64,000 nt of DNA from Pelagibius sp964472095 (lineage in GTDB: Bacteria; Pseudomonadota; Alphaproteobacteria; Kiloniellales; Kiloniellaceae), in the NCBI GenBank assembly GCA_964472095.1, contig CAYYIV010000003.1:1-64000 (forward strand), written 5' to 3'. Below are positions 53,695-63,245 of the stretch, in pieces (within the stretch, counting starts at the first letter, position 1; each line of letters begins with the position of its first letter). Below the pieces are notes generated by a model. The model did not search any database. It was not told where the DNA came from and saw only the letters and a program-made list of their open reading frames with translations. Position numbers and translations under genes: made by a program.

Positions 53695-55788
53695 ATGGGG
53701 CTGTTCGGGCTTTCGGCAGTCGCGGCCGGGTGGGTCAGGAGAGGACTCGTCTGGCTTGCGCTCTGTGCGGTGATCGCGCTGCGGTTCGCCGATCCCGAAC
53801 CCTTGCCTACTTTCCGCGATGCCTTCTTCGATTTCGCCCAGAAGCTGCTGCCGCCGGGCGACGCGGAAGCCCAGCCGCCGATCACCATCGTCGACATCGA
53901 CGAAGCCAGCCTGTCCAGCCTGGGGCAGTGGCCCTGGCCACGCGACCTGCTGGCCGACCTGGTGAGTGAGATCGCCGGGCACGGTCCGCAGGTCCTCGGC
54001 ATCAGCATCATCTTCCCCGAGCCGGATCGGCTGTCGCCGGAAAGCGTACTGCAGCGCTTCCCGCTCGACGCGCCGCTGCGCGAGAGCCTGGCCCAGCTGC
54101 CGTCCAACGACGCGCTCCTGGCCCACAGCCTCGGCCAGGTGCCGGCGGTGCTCGGTGCAGCGGTGAGCGCGGCGGCGCCGCAAACCGCCGAGGTATCCGC
54201 CTTGCGGGTGCCGATCCTGCTGAGCCTCGGCCACCAGGGCGCGGCGGAGATTCGCCGCTATCCGGGATTGCTGCGCAACCTTCCGGTACTGGAAGCGGCG
54301 AGCAGCGGCATCGGCGTGGCGAGCCTGGAATTCGGTGGCGACGGCGTGGTGCGCCGCATGCCGATCGTCATGCTGGTCGGCGACGCCGTGCTGCCCTCCT
54401 TCGCGGTGGAGGTGCTGCGCGTCGCCAAGCGGGTGCCAGCCATTTCGGTGGAGATCGATGGCCCCGGTATCTCCAGCGTCAGCCTGGGCGATCTGAGAAT
54501 CAAGACCGCCTTGTCCGGTGAGGTCTGGCTGCGCGAGGTACCGCTGGAGCGCCTCACCCGAGTCTCCGCGGCGACGGTGCTGAACCGCACGGCGGAGGGC
54601 GGGCTTCTGCGCGACCGCATCATTCTGCTCGGTGCCACCGGCAGCGGCCTTTCGCGCAGCTTCGTGACGCCCGGCGGCTCGGCAATCTCTGCCCTCGAAG
54701 TCCAGGCTCTCTTCGTCGAGAACCTGGTCTCGGAACACTATCTGCTGCGCCCACCCTTCGCCGTATTCTGGGAGCTGCTGTTGACCGTCGTGCTGGTTGT
54801 CAGCTTCTTGTCGCTGGGGCGGCGGCTGCCGGGCCAAGCCAGCCAGCTCGGCTTGCTGCTGGTCCTGCTGCTGCTGTTCGGTAGTGCCCTCTACGCTTTC
54901 GACCGGCACGGCCTGCTGCTCGACCCCAGCTATCCGGCGCTGGTCTTCATCCTGACCTATCTCGTCATGATCGGTGTCGACATCGTCGAGGCGCAGCGCC
55001 AGCGCAAGCAGATCGAACAGGAACGCGAGATGGCCCTCATCCTGGCGGAGGCAGCCAATCGATCCAAGACCAGCTTCCTCGCCAACATGAGTCATGAGCT
55101 GCGCACGCCGCTGAACGCCATTCTCGGATTCTCCGAGATGATGAAGCGCGAGATCCTGGGGCCGGTGCAGCCGGCCAAGTATCGCGACTACGTGGAAGAC
55201 ATTCACCACATGGGCCGCCACTTGCTGGCCCTGGTCAACGATGTCCTGGAGATGTCCAAGGTTGAGGCCGGCGAGAGCCAGCTCAGCGAAAGCGAGTTCG
55301 AAGTGCGCGAGTTGCTGGAAGATAGTATCCGCACAGTCACCGCCGCCTACCGCGACCGCACCACCACCGTAGCGCTCGACCGGCAGTCTGTTCTGACGCA
55401 CCTCTGGGGCGACCGGCGCATGTTCGTTCAGATGGTGATGAACCTGCTGTCCAATGCCATCAAGTACACACCGGACGGCGGCCGCATTCGCGTCACCGGC
55501 ATTCTGGCCGACGGAGGTAACTTTCGGCTTTCGGTCTCCGACACTGGCATCGGCATGTCCGACAAGGAGATCGTCGAGGCTTTCGAGCCTTTCCGCCGCA
55601 TCGATCACGCTTTGACGTCGAATTTCGAGGGAATCGGGCTAGGATTGCCGCTGACAAAGGCGATGATCGAGATGCATGGAGGCAAGCTGGAGATTGCCAG
55701 CATCAGCAATCACGGTACGACAGCGACCTTGGTGTTTCCCGCCGAACGGGTCCGTGGCCCCAACGAGCGGCAGAGGGAGAGGGCATGA
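53695..55788 (+). CDS. CHASE2-domain sensor histidine kinase
   Basis: Membrane sensor kinase of 697 residues. Order: N-terminal helix (about 10-25), an extracytoplasmic CHASE2 domain (about 35-345, with ITIVDIDEASLSSLGQWPWPRDLLADLV and RDRIILLGATGSGLSRSFVTPGG), three closely spaced helices (about 350-430), a HisKA domain with the phospho-acceptor His467 in MSHELRTPLNAI, and a HATPase domain (MNLLSNAIKYTP, SDTGIGMSDKEI, GIGLGLPLTKAMI). No response regulator is adjacent. The following FecR- and OmpA-type genes are in the same operon and may act upstream as envelope sensors. Confidence 0.92.
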   Translation: MGLFGLSAVAAGWVRRGLVWLALCAVIALRFADPEPLPTFRDAFFDFAQKLLPPGDAEAQPPITIVDIDEASLSSLGQWPWPRDLLADLVSEIAGHGPQVLGISIIFPEPDRLSPESVLQRFPLDAPLRESLAQLPSNDALLAHSLGQVPAVLGAAVSAAAPQTAEVSALRVPILLSLGHQGAAEIRRYPGLLRNLPVLEAASSGIGVASLEFGGDGVVRRMPIVMLVGDAVLPSFAVEVLRVAKRVPAISVEIDGPGISSVSLGDLRIKTALSGEVWLREVPLERLTRVSAATVLNRTAEGGLLRDRIILLGATGSGLSRSFVTPGGSAISALEVQALFVENLVSEHYLLRPPFAVFWELLLTVVLVVSFLSLGRRLPGQASQLGLLLVLLLLFGSALYAFDRHGLLLDPSYPALVFILTYLVMIGVDIVEAQRQRKQIEQEREMALILAEAANRSKTSFLANMSHELRTPLNAILGFSEMMKREILGPVQPAKYRDYVEDIHHMGRHLLALVNDVLEMSKVEAGESQLSESEFEVRELLEDSIRTVTAAYRDRTTTVALDRQSVLTHLWGDRRMFVQMVMNLLSNAIKYTPDGGRIRVTGILADGGNFRLSVSDTGIGMSDKEIVEAFEPFRRIDHALTSNFEGIGLGLPLTKAMIEMHGGKLEIASISNHGTTATLVFPAERVRGPNERQRERA

Positions 55789-55792
55789 GATC

Positions 55793-56284
55793 ATGGAGCT
55801 TCGCACCAGAACAGGACAGCAGCCGCGGCTTTTCGTAGCGGTCGGGCTGCTCGCCGCTTCATTGCTGAGCGCCGGCTGCCTCGCGAGCGGGGCCGTGCTG
55901 GCGCAGGAGAACCAGGTGGCGCTGGTCAAGGTGATCGACGGCAGGGCCTTCGCCCTGCGCGCCGACCAGCGCAGCGAGCTGGATGTCGGCACGCCGATCT
56001 TCGTCGAGGACGTGGTGGAGACCGAGGCAGGGTCGGTCGGGCTTACCTTCCAGGACGGCTCGCGGATCTCCATCGGGCCGAATTCGCGGGTGCAGTTCAC
56101 GGAATTCCAATTCGCGCCGACCGAAGGACGGCTGGCCTTCGTGATAGACTTCTTCCGCGGCACGCTGCTTTACGTTTCCGGCGCCATCGCCAAGCTGTCG
56201 CCGGACGCCGTGCAGCTGCGCACGCCGGTCGCCACGGTGGCGGTGCGCGGGACCCGGTTCCTGGCCGAGGTGGAGGGGGATTGA
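55793..56284 (+). CDS. FecR-domain exported protein
   Basis: A 163-residue protein with an N-terminal signal/lipid-attachment-like segment (LFVAVGLLAASLLSAGCLASG). The mature part is a FecR domain: GRAFALRADQRSELDVGTPIFVEDVVETEAGSVGLTFQDGSRISIGPNSRVQF and TPVATVAVRGTRFLAEV. FecR domains are periplasmic signal modules and often occur with CHASE2 proteins. It starts five bases after the kinase stop and ends next to the OmpA-like gene start. Confidence 0.88.
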   Translation: MELRTRTGQQPRLFVAVGLLAASLLSAGCLASGAVLAQENQVALVKVIDGRAFALRADQRSELDVGTPIFVEDVVETEAGSVGLTFQDGSRISIGPNSRVQFTEFQFAPTEGRLAFVIDFFRGTLLYVSGAIAKLSPDAVQLRTPVATVAVRGTRFLAEVEGD

Positions 56285-56286
56285 CG

Positions 56287-56880
56287 ATGCTGCGCCCACT
56301 CCTTGTCGCGATGCTCCTGCTCTCCCTGGCCGCCTGTGCCGGCAATAACCGCTTCGTCCTGCTGGAAGAAGAGAACGGCAGCATCGGCGCCATCACTGTC
56401 GAGAATCAAGGCGGCAGCCAGACCATAAGCCAGGCCGGCGAGGGCACCCGGGTGGCGAGCGCCAGCGCCGCGCCGAGTCCGCCACAGCCGGTCAGCCAGG
56501 AGGAGATCCGCAATACCTGGGGCGCCGCCCTCGATGTCAGTCCGCAAAAGCCCCGCGACTTTCTGCTCTACTTCGTTTTCGGCACCGATGTTCTGACCGA
56601 AGAGTCGCGCCAGCAGTTGCCGGACATCCTCGGCAGTATCAGGGAGTATCCCGCTCCGGAGGTCTTCGTCGTCGGCCACACTGACCGGGTCGGTTCTGCC
56701 GACGTGAATGCGCGCCTCGCACTGGACCGCGCCGAGGCGATCCGCAACGTTCTGATACAGGAGGGCCTCAACCCCGACCTGATCGACGTGGCGTCCCACG
56801 GCGAAGCCAATCCGTTGATCCCGACGCCGGACGAAGTCCCCGAGCCACGCAACCGCCGCGTCGAGGTCATGGTGCGCTAG
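56287..56880 (+). CDS. OmpA-family lipoprotein
   Basis: A 197-residue outer-membrane or periplasmic lipoprotein. Signal peptide with lipobox SLAACAG, a 90-residue linker, then an OmpA C-terminal peptidoglycan-binding domain: YFVFGTDVLTEESRQQLPDI, VFVVGHTDRVGSADVNARLALDRAEAIRNVL and EPRNRRVEVMV with the conserved Asp and Arg. ATG 56287 is used; an in-frame TTG six bases earlier overlaps the upstream stop. Third gene of the kinase-FecR-OmpA unit. Confidence 0.9.
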   Translation: MLRPLLVAMLLLSLAACAGNNRFVLLEEENGSIGAITVENQGGSQTISQAGEGTRVASASAAPSPPQPVSQEEIRNTWGAALDVSPQKPRDFLLYFVFGTDVLTEESRQQLPDILGSIREYPAPEVFVVGHTDRVGSADVNARLALDRAEAIRNVLIQEGLNPDLIDVASHGEANPLIPTPDEVPEPRNRRVEVMVR

Positions 56881-57062
56881 CGCTGTCAGAGCCTGCCTGC
56901 GCTCTGCGGCAGTTGCGTCGCCGTTGGCGCTCGGCGGGGTTTTTGCGTTACAATGCCGGCAACGGCCAGGAGGGACCGGCGCAGTTGCGAAGGACTGTGC
57001 CGCAATCCTCCGGCGGGGACCCGGCGGTGGTGCAGGGTCCGGGGAGGAAAGGCGAGGAACCG

Positions 57063-58223
57063 GTGCCCGTCACCTACGATCCCGCGATCATTGCCCTTTC
57101 GGTCGTGATAGCGGTCCAGGGCGGCTACGTGAGCCTGATGCTGGCGCGGCGCTTGGCGAGCCTCGGGCACGCCCCGAGCGACGGCGGCCGGCGCAAGGCC
57201 CTGCTGGCGGCTTCCGCCCTGGCGCTGGGGGTCGGCATCTGGGCCATGCACTTCATCGGCATGCTGGCCGTGAAGCTGCCGATCGCCGTAACCTACGACC
57301 TGCTGTGGACCCTGGTCTCCGCCCTGGTGTGCATCCTGGTGGTCGGGCTCGGCGTCTTCGTCGCCAGCTTTGGGCGGCTGACGCCCCGGCGCCTGGCCGC
57401 GGCCGGCCTGCTGATGGGCGCCGGCATCGCCATCATGCACTACGTGGGTATGTCGGCGATGCGGGCCAACTGCATCGTCGACTATTCGCCGGCCTTGGTG
57501 GCGATCAGCTTCGCGGTCGCTGTCGCGGCATCCGGCCTCGCCCTTTGGCTGGCCTTCTCGCCGACCCACAAGGCGCACCTCATGGCCGGTGCCGTCTGCA
57601 TGGGCCTCGCGATTTCCGGCATGCACTATACCGGGATGGCCGCGGCGACCTTCCTGCCGGTGGAGGACCTGGTGGCGATCTCCGCCCCGGTCTTGAGCCT
57701 CGACCTCTTGGCCATCGTGGTGGCGGTCACCGCCTTCATTATCTGCGGGCTGTTCCTGCTGGTGCTGCTGCCCGACCGCCTCGACGAGATGGCCGGCATC
57801 GGGGCGCAGGCGCCGGGAGAAAACGACAGCGCGGCGGAAGGCCACGGCGCCGCGGCGGAGGCGTCCGAAGCCGGACCGCTGCCCGCGATGGCGACGACCC
57901 GCATCCCGGTGAACCGCAACGGCGCCACCCGCCTGCTGGCCCCGCAGGACATCTACGCCGTCCACGCCGACGCGCACTACACCTACGTCTTCGATGGCCG
58001 GGAGACTCACTTCTGCAACCTTTCGATCTCCGAGATCGAGGCCCGGCTCGACCCCGCCACCTTCCTGCGCGTCCATCGCAGCCACATCGTGAACGTGGCG
58101 CATGCCTCGGCCCTCAAGCGGGTGCGCGACCAGGGGCTTCTGGAGCTCGACTGCGCCAACCGCCATGCGGTGCCGGTCAGCCGCAGCCGCCTGCCCAAAC
58201 TGCGCGCCGCTCTGGGCATCTAG
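57063..58223 (+). CDS. coxC: MHYT-LytTR membrane regulator, CoxC-like
   Basis: A 386-residue membrane-bound DNA-binding protein. Seven hydrophobic helices contain three MHYT motifs (MHFIGM, MHYVGM, MHYTGM), proposed to bind a metal such as copper and to sense diatomic gas. The C-terminal LytTR domain (LLAPQDIYAVHADAHYTYVF ... TFLRVHRSHIVNVAHASALK) binds DNA. CoxC and CoxH of the Oligotropha CO dehydrogenase locus have this same two-part design, and coxMSLD follows here. GTG start with GGGGAGGAAAGGCGAGG upstream. CoxH is the alternative name. Confidence 0.85.
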   Translation: MPVTYDPAIIALSVVIAVQGGYVSLMLARRLASLGHAPSDGGRRKALLAASALALGVGIWAMHFIGMLAVKLPIAVTYDLLWTLVSALVCILVVGLGVFVASFGRLTPRRLAAAGLLMGAGIAIMHYVGMSAMRANCIVDYSPALVAISFAVAVAASGLALWLAFSPTHKAHLMAGAVCMGLAISGMHYTGMAAATFLPVEDLVAISAPVLSLDLLAIVVAVTAFIICGLFLLVLLPDRLDEMAGIGAQAPGENDSAAEGHGAAAEASEAGPLPAMATTRIPVNRNGATRLLAPQDIYAVHADAHYTYVFDGRETHFCNLSISEIEARLDPATFLRVHRSHIVNVAHASALKRVRDQGLLELDCANRHAVPVSRSRLPKLRAALGI

Positions 58224-58353
58224 ACGCCGCCCGGTTTTCCGGGAGCAACGCCGGCCGACGGGCCGCGCCTGGCCGGACGAAGGGTCTTGACGCAGGCGGG
58301 GAAGCGGCAATCCTGGCAGCGGTCGGTTCGACCGAGGCGGGGAGGGGTATTGC

Positions 58354-59124
58354 GTGGGCCTTGCGGTTGCTGAAATGTGGTTCGAATCGACGCGGATCGA
58401 TGACGGGATCACCCTGCTGTCGGAGCCCCACGTCGACCCGCTGATCCGCTGCAACATCTGGCATGTCCAGGGATCCGATCGTGACCTGGTGGTGGACAGC
58501 GGGCTCGGCCTGGCGAGCCTCGTTTGCGCGGCCCGGCAGCTGTTCGAGAAGCCGGTGACCGCGGTCGCGACCCATACTCACTACGACCATATCGGCGGTT
58601 TCCACGAGTTCGAAGAGCGCGTCGTGCACCGCCTGGAGGCTGGCGAGCTTGCGGACCCGCGGGGCTTTGCCTCGCTGCTCGGAGACAGTCTCGATCGCGG
58701 CCTTGTCGCCTCGATCCAGGCGGCCGGATACGCGGTGCCTGCCAACCTGGTGGATGCCCTGCCCCACGACGGGTACGACCTCGACTCCTACAGGGTCAGG
58801 GCCGCACCCGCGACGCGCCTGGTGGAGGAGGGAGACATTGTCGAGGTCGGTGACCGGCAATTCGAGGTCCTGCATCTGCCCGGCCACTCGCCCGGAAGCA
58901 TTGGCCTTTGGGAACGGCAGAGCGGTGTCCTGTTCTCGGGCGACGCGATCTATGACGGCCCGCTGCTCGACGAACTGCCCGGCTCCGACATCGCGACCTA
59001 CCTCAGGACCATGGAGCGCCTTCTCGAACTGCCGGTCACCGTCGTGCACGCCGGCCACGATCCGAGTTTCGGCCGCGATCGGATGCGTGAGCTGGCGCGC
59101 GCCTACATCGTCGCCCGAAGCTGA
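58354..59124 (+). CDS. MBL-fold metallo-hydrolase
   Basis: A 256-residue cytoplasmic protein of the metallo-beta-lactamase fold with the zinc motif THTHYDHIGG and further ligands in HLPGHSPGS, SGDAIYDG and HAGHDPSF. It is a general hydrolase family; substrate unknown. GTG 58354 is supported by GGGAGGGG seven bases upstream. It lies between the CoxC-like gene and coxM in the same direction, but is not part of the classical cox set. Confidence 0.85.
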   Translation: MGLAVAEMWFESTRIDDGITLLSEPHVDPLIRCNIWHVQGSDRDLVVDSGLGLASLVCAARQLFEKPVTAVATHTHYDHIGGFHEFEERVVHRLEAGELADPRGFASLLGDSLDRGLVASIQAAGYAVPANLVDALPHDGYDLDSYRVRAAPATRLVEEGDIVEVGDRQFEVLHLPGHSPGSIGLWERQSGVLFSGDAIYDGPLLDELPGSDIATYLRTMERLLELPVTVVHAGHDPSFGRDRMRELARAYIVARS

Positions 59125-59398
59125 TTGGCGGCGCGGCTGACGGGCCACGCAGCGCGCCGCCCTGGGAATTTAGACTCCCACACCTAGGATCCGCGCCGGG
59201 ATCGCCGTTCGTGCAGCGAGCGGTGCCGTTCGTGCGGACCTCCCCGGTTTCGTGCAGCTTCCGTTGACCGCCATTCCGGCGCTGTGGCCCGATCCTCTGC
59301 AATGAAGTCTGGACCGGACCCGTCCTGCGGGCACCGGCGGCGCAATGATCGGCGGCCACGAACCGTCGCCGCGAACTGGGAAAGGGAGGAACCGACCC

Positions 59399-60265
59399 GT
59401 GATTCCGGGATCCTTTGACTATCACCTGCCGACGACGGTGGACGAGGCCGTCGGCCTGCTCGCCGAGCTCGGCGACGACGCGCGGCCGCTGGCCGGCGGC
59501 CACAGCCTGATCCCCATGATGAAGCTGCGCCTGGCGCCGCTGGAGCATCTGGTGGACCTCCGCCGCATCGACAGCCTGAAGGGCATCCGTGCCGAGGGCG
59601 GAGTACTGGTCATCGGCGCCATGACCACCCAGGCGGAGCTCCTGGCCTCCGACCTCGTTGCCGGCCACTGCCCGATCATCCAGGAGACCGCGGCCCTCAT
59701 CGCCGATCCGCAGGTGCGCTACCTCGGCACCCTGGGCGGCAACGTGGCCAACGGCGATCCGGCCAACGACATGCCGGCGCTGATGCAGTGCCTCGATGCC
59801 GGCTACGTGCTGGCGGGCCCCGGCGGCAGCCGCGAGGTGAAGGCGCGCGACTTCTACGAGAGCGCCTTCTTCACGAAGCGGCAGGACGGCGAGATCCTGA
59901 CTGCCGTCAAGGTGCCGATCCCGCCGGCCGGCCACGGCTACGCCTATGAGAAGCTGAAGCGCAAGATCGGCGACTACGCGACGGCCGCTGCCGCGGTGGT
60001 GATCACCCTGGCGGGCGGCAACTGCAAGACGGCCTCCATCGCCCTCACCAATGTCGGCGAGACGCCGCTCTATGCCGCGGAAGCGTCGGCGGCCCTGGCC
60101 GGCACGGCCGTGGACAAGGCAGCGGTCGACCGCGCCGTGCGCCTGGCCGAGGGCATCACCGCCCCGGCCTCCGACGGGCGTGGGCCGGCCGACTATCGCA
60201 CCAAGATGGCGGGCGTCATGGTGCGCCGGGTCCTCCAGCGCGCCCTTGCGCGCGCCGCCGGCTGA
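59399..60265 (+). CDS. coxM: carbon monoxide dehydrogenase medium (FAD) subunit
   Basis: FAD-binding subunit of aerobic molybdenum CO dehydrogenase, 288 residues. Typical FAD blocks AGGHSLIPMMKLRLA (around residue 32) and TLGGNVANGDPANDMPA (around residue 111). GTG 59399 is preceded by GGGAGGA and gives the conventional CoxM start (PGSFDYHLPTTVDEAV). First structural gene of coxM-coxS-coxL, with coxS 20 bases downstream. Confidence 0.93.
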   Translation: MIPGSFDYHLPTTVDEAVGLLAELGDDARPLAGGHSLIPMMKLRLAPLEHLVDLRRIDSLKGIRAEGGVLVIGAMTTQAELLASDLVAGHCPIIQETAALIADPQVRYLGTLGGNVANGDPANDMPALMQCLDAGYVLAGPGGSREVKARDFYESAFFTKRQDGEILTAVKVPIPPAGHGYAYEKLKRKIGDYATAAAAVVITLAGGNCKTASIALTNVGETPLYAAEASAALAGTAVDKAAVDRAVRLAEGITAPASDGRGPADYRTKMAGVMVRRVLQRALARAAG

Positions 60266-60284
60266 CCGGGAAGGAAGTGCAGAC

Positions 60285-60782
60285 ATGGCGAAAACACAGA
60301 TCACCCTGACCCTCAACGGCAAGCAGGTGGAGGCGCTGGTCGAGCCGCGCAGCCTGCTGATCCATTTCCTGCGCGAGCAGATGCTGCTGACCGGCGCCCA
60401 CATCGGCTGCGAGACCAGCCACTGCGGAGCCTGCACCGTCGACATGGACGGCAGGTCGGTGAAGTCCTGCACGGTCTTCGCCGTGCAGGCCGACCAGGCG
60501 CAGATCACGACGGTGGAAGGCATGGCTGCGCCGGATGGCACACTGCACGCCCTGCAGGAGGGCTTCACCGAGATGCACGGGCTGCAGTGCGGCTTCTGCA
60601 CGCCGGGCATGATCATGCGGGCGCACCGCCTGCTGCAGGAGAACCCGGACCCCAGCGAGGCGGAGATCCGCATGGGCATCTCCGGCAACCTCTGCCGCTG
60701 CACCGGCTACCAGAACATCGTCAAGGCGATCCGCTACGCCGCGGACAAGATGAACGCTGCCCAGAAGGAGGCCGCAGAATGA
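60285..60782 (+). CDS. coxS: carbon monoxide dehydrogenase small (2Fe-2S) subunit
   Basis: Iron-sulfur subunit of 165 residues. First 2Fe-2S cluster ligands Cys42, Cys47, Cys50 and Cys62; second cluster ligands Cys102, Cys105, Cys137 and Cys139 (CGFCTPGM and CRCTGY). Passes electrons from the Mo/Cu site to FAD. ATG follows an AAGGAAG site. Its stop overlaps the coxL start (ATGA), so translation is coupled. Confidence 0.95.
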   Translation: MAKTQITLTLNGKQVEALVEPRSLLIHFLREQMLLTGAHIGCETSHCGACTVDMDGRSVKSCTVFAVQADQAQITTVEGMAAPDGTLHALQEGFTEMHGLQCGFCTPGMIMRAHRLLQENPDPSEAEIRMGISGNLCRCTGYQNIVKAIRYAADKMNAAQKEAAE

Positions 60783-63199
60783 TCGACGCCGCCGCGACCG
60801 TCAAAGAACGCGAAGCCAACCTCAAGGGCATCGGCTGTTCGCGCAAGCGCACCGAGGACGCCCGCTTCATCCAGGGCAAGGGCAACTATGTCGATGACTT
60901 GAAGCTGCCGGGCATGCTGTTCGGCGATTTTGTGCGCTCGCCCTATGGCCATGCACGCATCAAGTCGATCGATGCCTCGGCGGCTCTGGCCCTGCCGGGG
61001 GTGAAGGCGGTGCTGACCGCGGCCGACCTGAAGCCGCTGAACCTGCACTACATGCCGACCCTGGCCGGCGACGTGCAGGCGGTTCTGGCGGAACACAAGG
61101 TGCTGTTTCAGAACCAGGAGGTTGCCTTCGTCATCGCCGAAGACCGCTACATTGCCGCCGACGCGGTGGAACTCGTCGAGGTGGACTACGAGGCCTTGCC
61201 GGTGCTGGTGGACCCCTTCAAGTCGATGGACGACGACGCGCCGGTGCTGCGCGAGGACCTTGCCGGCAAGACCGAGGGCGCGCACGGCGCGCGCCGGCAC
61301 CACAATCACATCTTCACCTGGGACGTGGGCGACAAGGAAGCCACGGGCCGGGCCTTCGAGCAGGCCGAGGTGACCATCAAGGAGCTGATCACCTATCCGC
61401 GGGTGCACCCCGCGCCGATGGAGACCTGTGCCTGCGTCGCCTCGATGGACAAGATACGCGGCGAACTGACGGTCTACGGCACCTTCCAGGCGCCGCACGT
61501 GGTACGCACCGTGGCCTCCTTGCTGTCAGCCATTCCGGAGCACAAGATCCACGTCATCGCGCCGGACATCGGCGGCGGCTTCGGCAACAAGGTCGGCGTC
61601 TATCCGGGCTACGTCTGCTCGATCGTCGCTTCCATCGTGCTCGGCGTGCCGGTGAAGTGGGTGGAGGACCGCATGGAGAATCTCTCCGCGACCGCCTTTG
61701 CCCGCGACTACCACATGACAGCGGAGCTGGCTGCCACCAAGGACGGCAGGATCACGGCCGTCAGGGCGCATGTGCTGGCCGACCACGGTGCCTTCGATGC
61801 CTGCGCCGACCCCTCGAAGTGGCCGGCCGGCTTCTTCAACATCTGCACCGGCTCCTACGACGTCCCGACAGCCTACGTGGCGGTCGACGGCGTCTATACC
61901 AACAAGGCGCCGGGTGGCGTCGCCTACCGCTGCTCCTTCCGGGTAACGGAGGCGGCCTACATGATCGAGCGGGCGGTGGACATCCTGGCCAAGAAGCTGG
62001 AGATGGACCCGGTCGAGCTGCGGCTGAAGAACTTCATCCAACCGCATCAGTTCCCCTATCAGTCGGCACTCGGCTGGGAATATGACAGCGGCGACTATCC
62101 GACGGCCATGAAGAAGGCCATGGAAGCGACCAGCTATGCCGCCCTGCGCGCCGAGCAGGAGGAAAAGCGTGCGGCCTTCACCCGCGGCGAGACGCGGGAG
62201 CTGATGGGCATCGGCGTTGCCTTCTTCACCGAGATCGTCGGCGCCGGGCCGACGCGCAACTGCGACATCCTCGGCGTCGGCATGTTCGATTCCTGCGAGA
62301 TCCGCATCCATCCCACCGGAGCGGCCATCGCGAGACTCGGCACCAAGAGCCAGGGCCAGGCGCACGAGACCACCTACGCCCAGATCCTGGCCACCGAGAT
62401 CGGCATTCCGGCCGACGACATCATGATCGAGGAGGGCAACACCGATACCGCACCCTACGGTCTCGGCACCTACGGATCGCGCTCCACGCCGGTCGCCGGC
62501 GCCGCCGCCGCGCGCGTCGGCCGCAAGATCCGCGACAAGGCGCGCAAGATCGCCGCGCACCTGCTGGAGGTCGGCGAGGACGACCTGGAGTTCGAGGTCG
62601 ACCGCTTCAAGGTCAAGGGCCTGCCGGAGAAGCAGAAGAGCATGAAGGAGATCGCCTGGGCGGCCTACAACAATGTGCCGGAGGGCCTGGAATTGGGCCT
62701 CGAGGCCGTCGACTACTATGACCCGCCGAACATGACCTTTCCCTTCGGCGCCTATATCTGCGTGGTCGACATCGATGCCGATACCGGCGTCACCAAGGTC
62801 CGCCGCTTCTACGCCTTGGACGACTGCGGCACCCGCATCAATCCGATGGTGATCGAAGGTCAGGTGCATGGCGGCCTCACCGAGGCCTTCGGTATCGCCA
62901 TGGGCCAGGAGATCAAGTACGACGAAGGCGGCAACGTGATGGGTGCCAGCTTCATGGACTACTTCGTGCCGACGGCCGTCGAGACGCCGGTGTGGGAGAC
63001 CGACTTCACCGTCACCCCGTCCCCGCATCACCCGATCGGCGCCAAGGGTGTCGGCGAGAGCCCCAACGTCGGCGGCGTTCCGGCCTTCTCCAATGCCGTC
63101 AACGACGCCTTCGGCCATCTCGACATCACCCACATCCAGATGCCGCATGACCACTGGCGCACCTGGAAGGTGTGCGAGAAACTGGGCCTGGCCGGCTGA
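60779..63199 (+). CDS. coxL: carbon monoxide dehydrogenase large subunit, form I
   Basis: Catalytic Mo-Cu subunit oxidising CO to CO2, 806 residues, normal length. The active-site loop reads AYRCSFR at residues 382-388, with Cys385 as the copper-sulfur ligand; this is the form I (true CODH) signature, whereas form II has AYRGAGR. Other xanthine oxidase-family blocks include IGGGFGNKVGVYPGY and the C-terminal GAKGVGESPNVGG with the catalytic Glu. The order M-S-L is that of form I loci. Confidence 0.96.
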   Translation: MIDAAATVKEREANLKGIGCSRKRTEDARFIQGKGNYVDDLKLPGMLFGDFVRSPYGHARIKSIDASAALALPGVKAVLTAADLKPLNLHYMPTLAGDVQAVLAEHKVLFQNQEVAFVIAEDRYIAADAVELVEVDYEALPVLVDPFKSMDDDAPVLREDLAGKTEGAHGARRHHNHIFTWDVGDKEATGRAFEQAEVTIKELITYPRVHPAPMETCACVASMDKIRGELTVYGTFQAPHVVRTVASLLSAIPEHKIHVIAPDIGGGFGNKVGVYPGYVCSIVASIVLGVPVKWVEDRMENLSATAFARDYHMTAELAATKDGRITAVRAHVLADHGAFDACADPSKWPAGFFNICTGSYDVPTAYVAVDGVYTNKAPGGVAYRCSFRVTEAAYMIERAVDILAKKLEMDPVELRLKNFIQPHQFPYQSALGWEYDSGDYPTAMKKAMEATSYAALRAEQEEKRAAFTRGETRELMGIGVAFFTEIVGAGPTRNCDILGVGMFDSCEIRIHPTGAAIARLGTKSQGQAHETTYAQILATEIGIPADDIMIEEGNTDTAPYGLGTYGSRSTPVAGAAAARVGRKIRDKARKIAAHLLEVGEDDLEFEVDRFKVKGLPEKQKSMKEIAWAAYNNVPEGLELGLEAVDYYDPPNMTFPFGAYICVVDIDADTGVTKVRRFYALDDCGTRINPMVIEGQVHGGLTEAFGIAMGQEIKYDEGGNVMGASFMDYFVPTAVETPVWETDFTVTPSPHHPIGAKGVGESPNVGGVPAFSNAVNDAFGHLDITHIQMPHDHWRTWKVCEKLGLAG

Positions 63200-63245
63200 G
63201 GGTCGCGACGCGATCACCATGGTAGAGCGAAGGAGGGGTGGGCTC

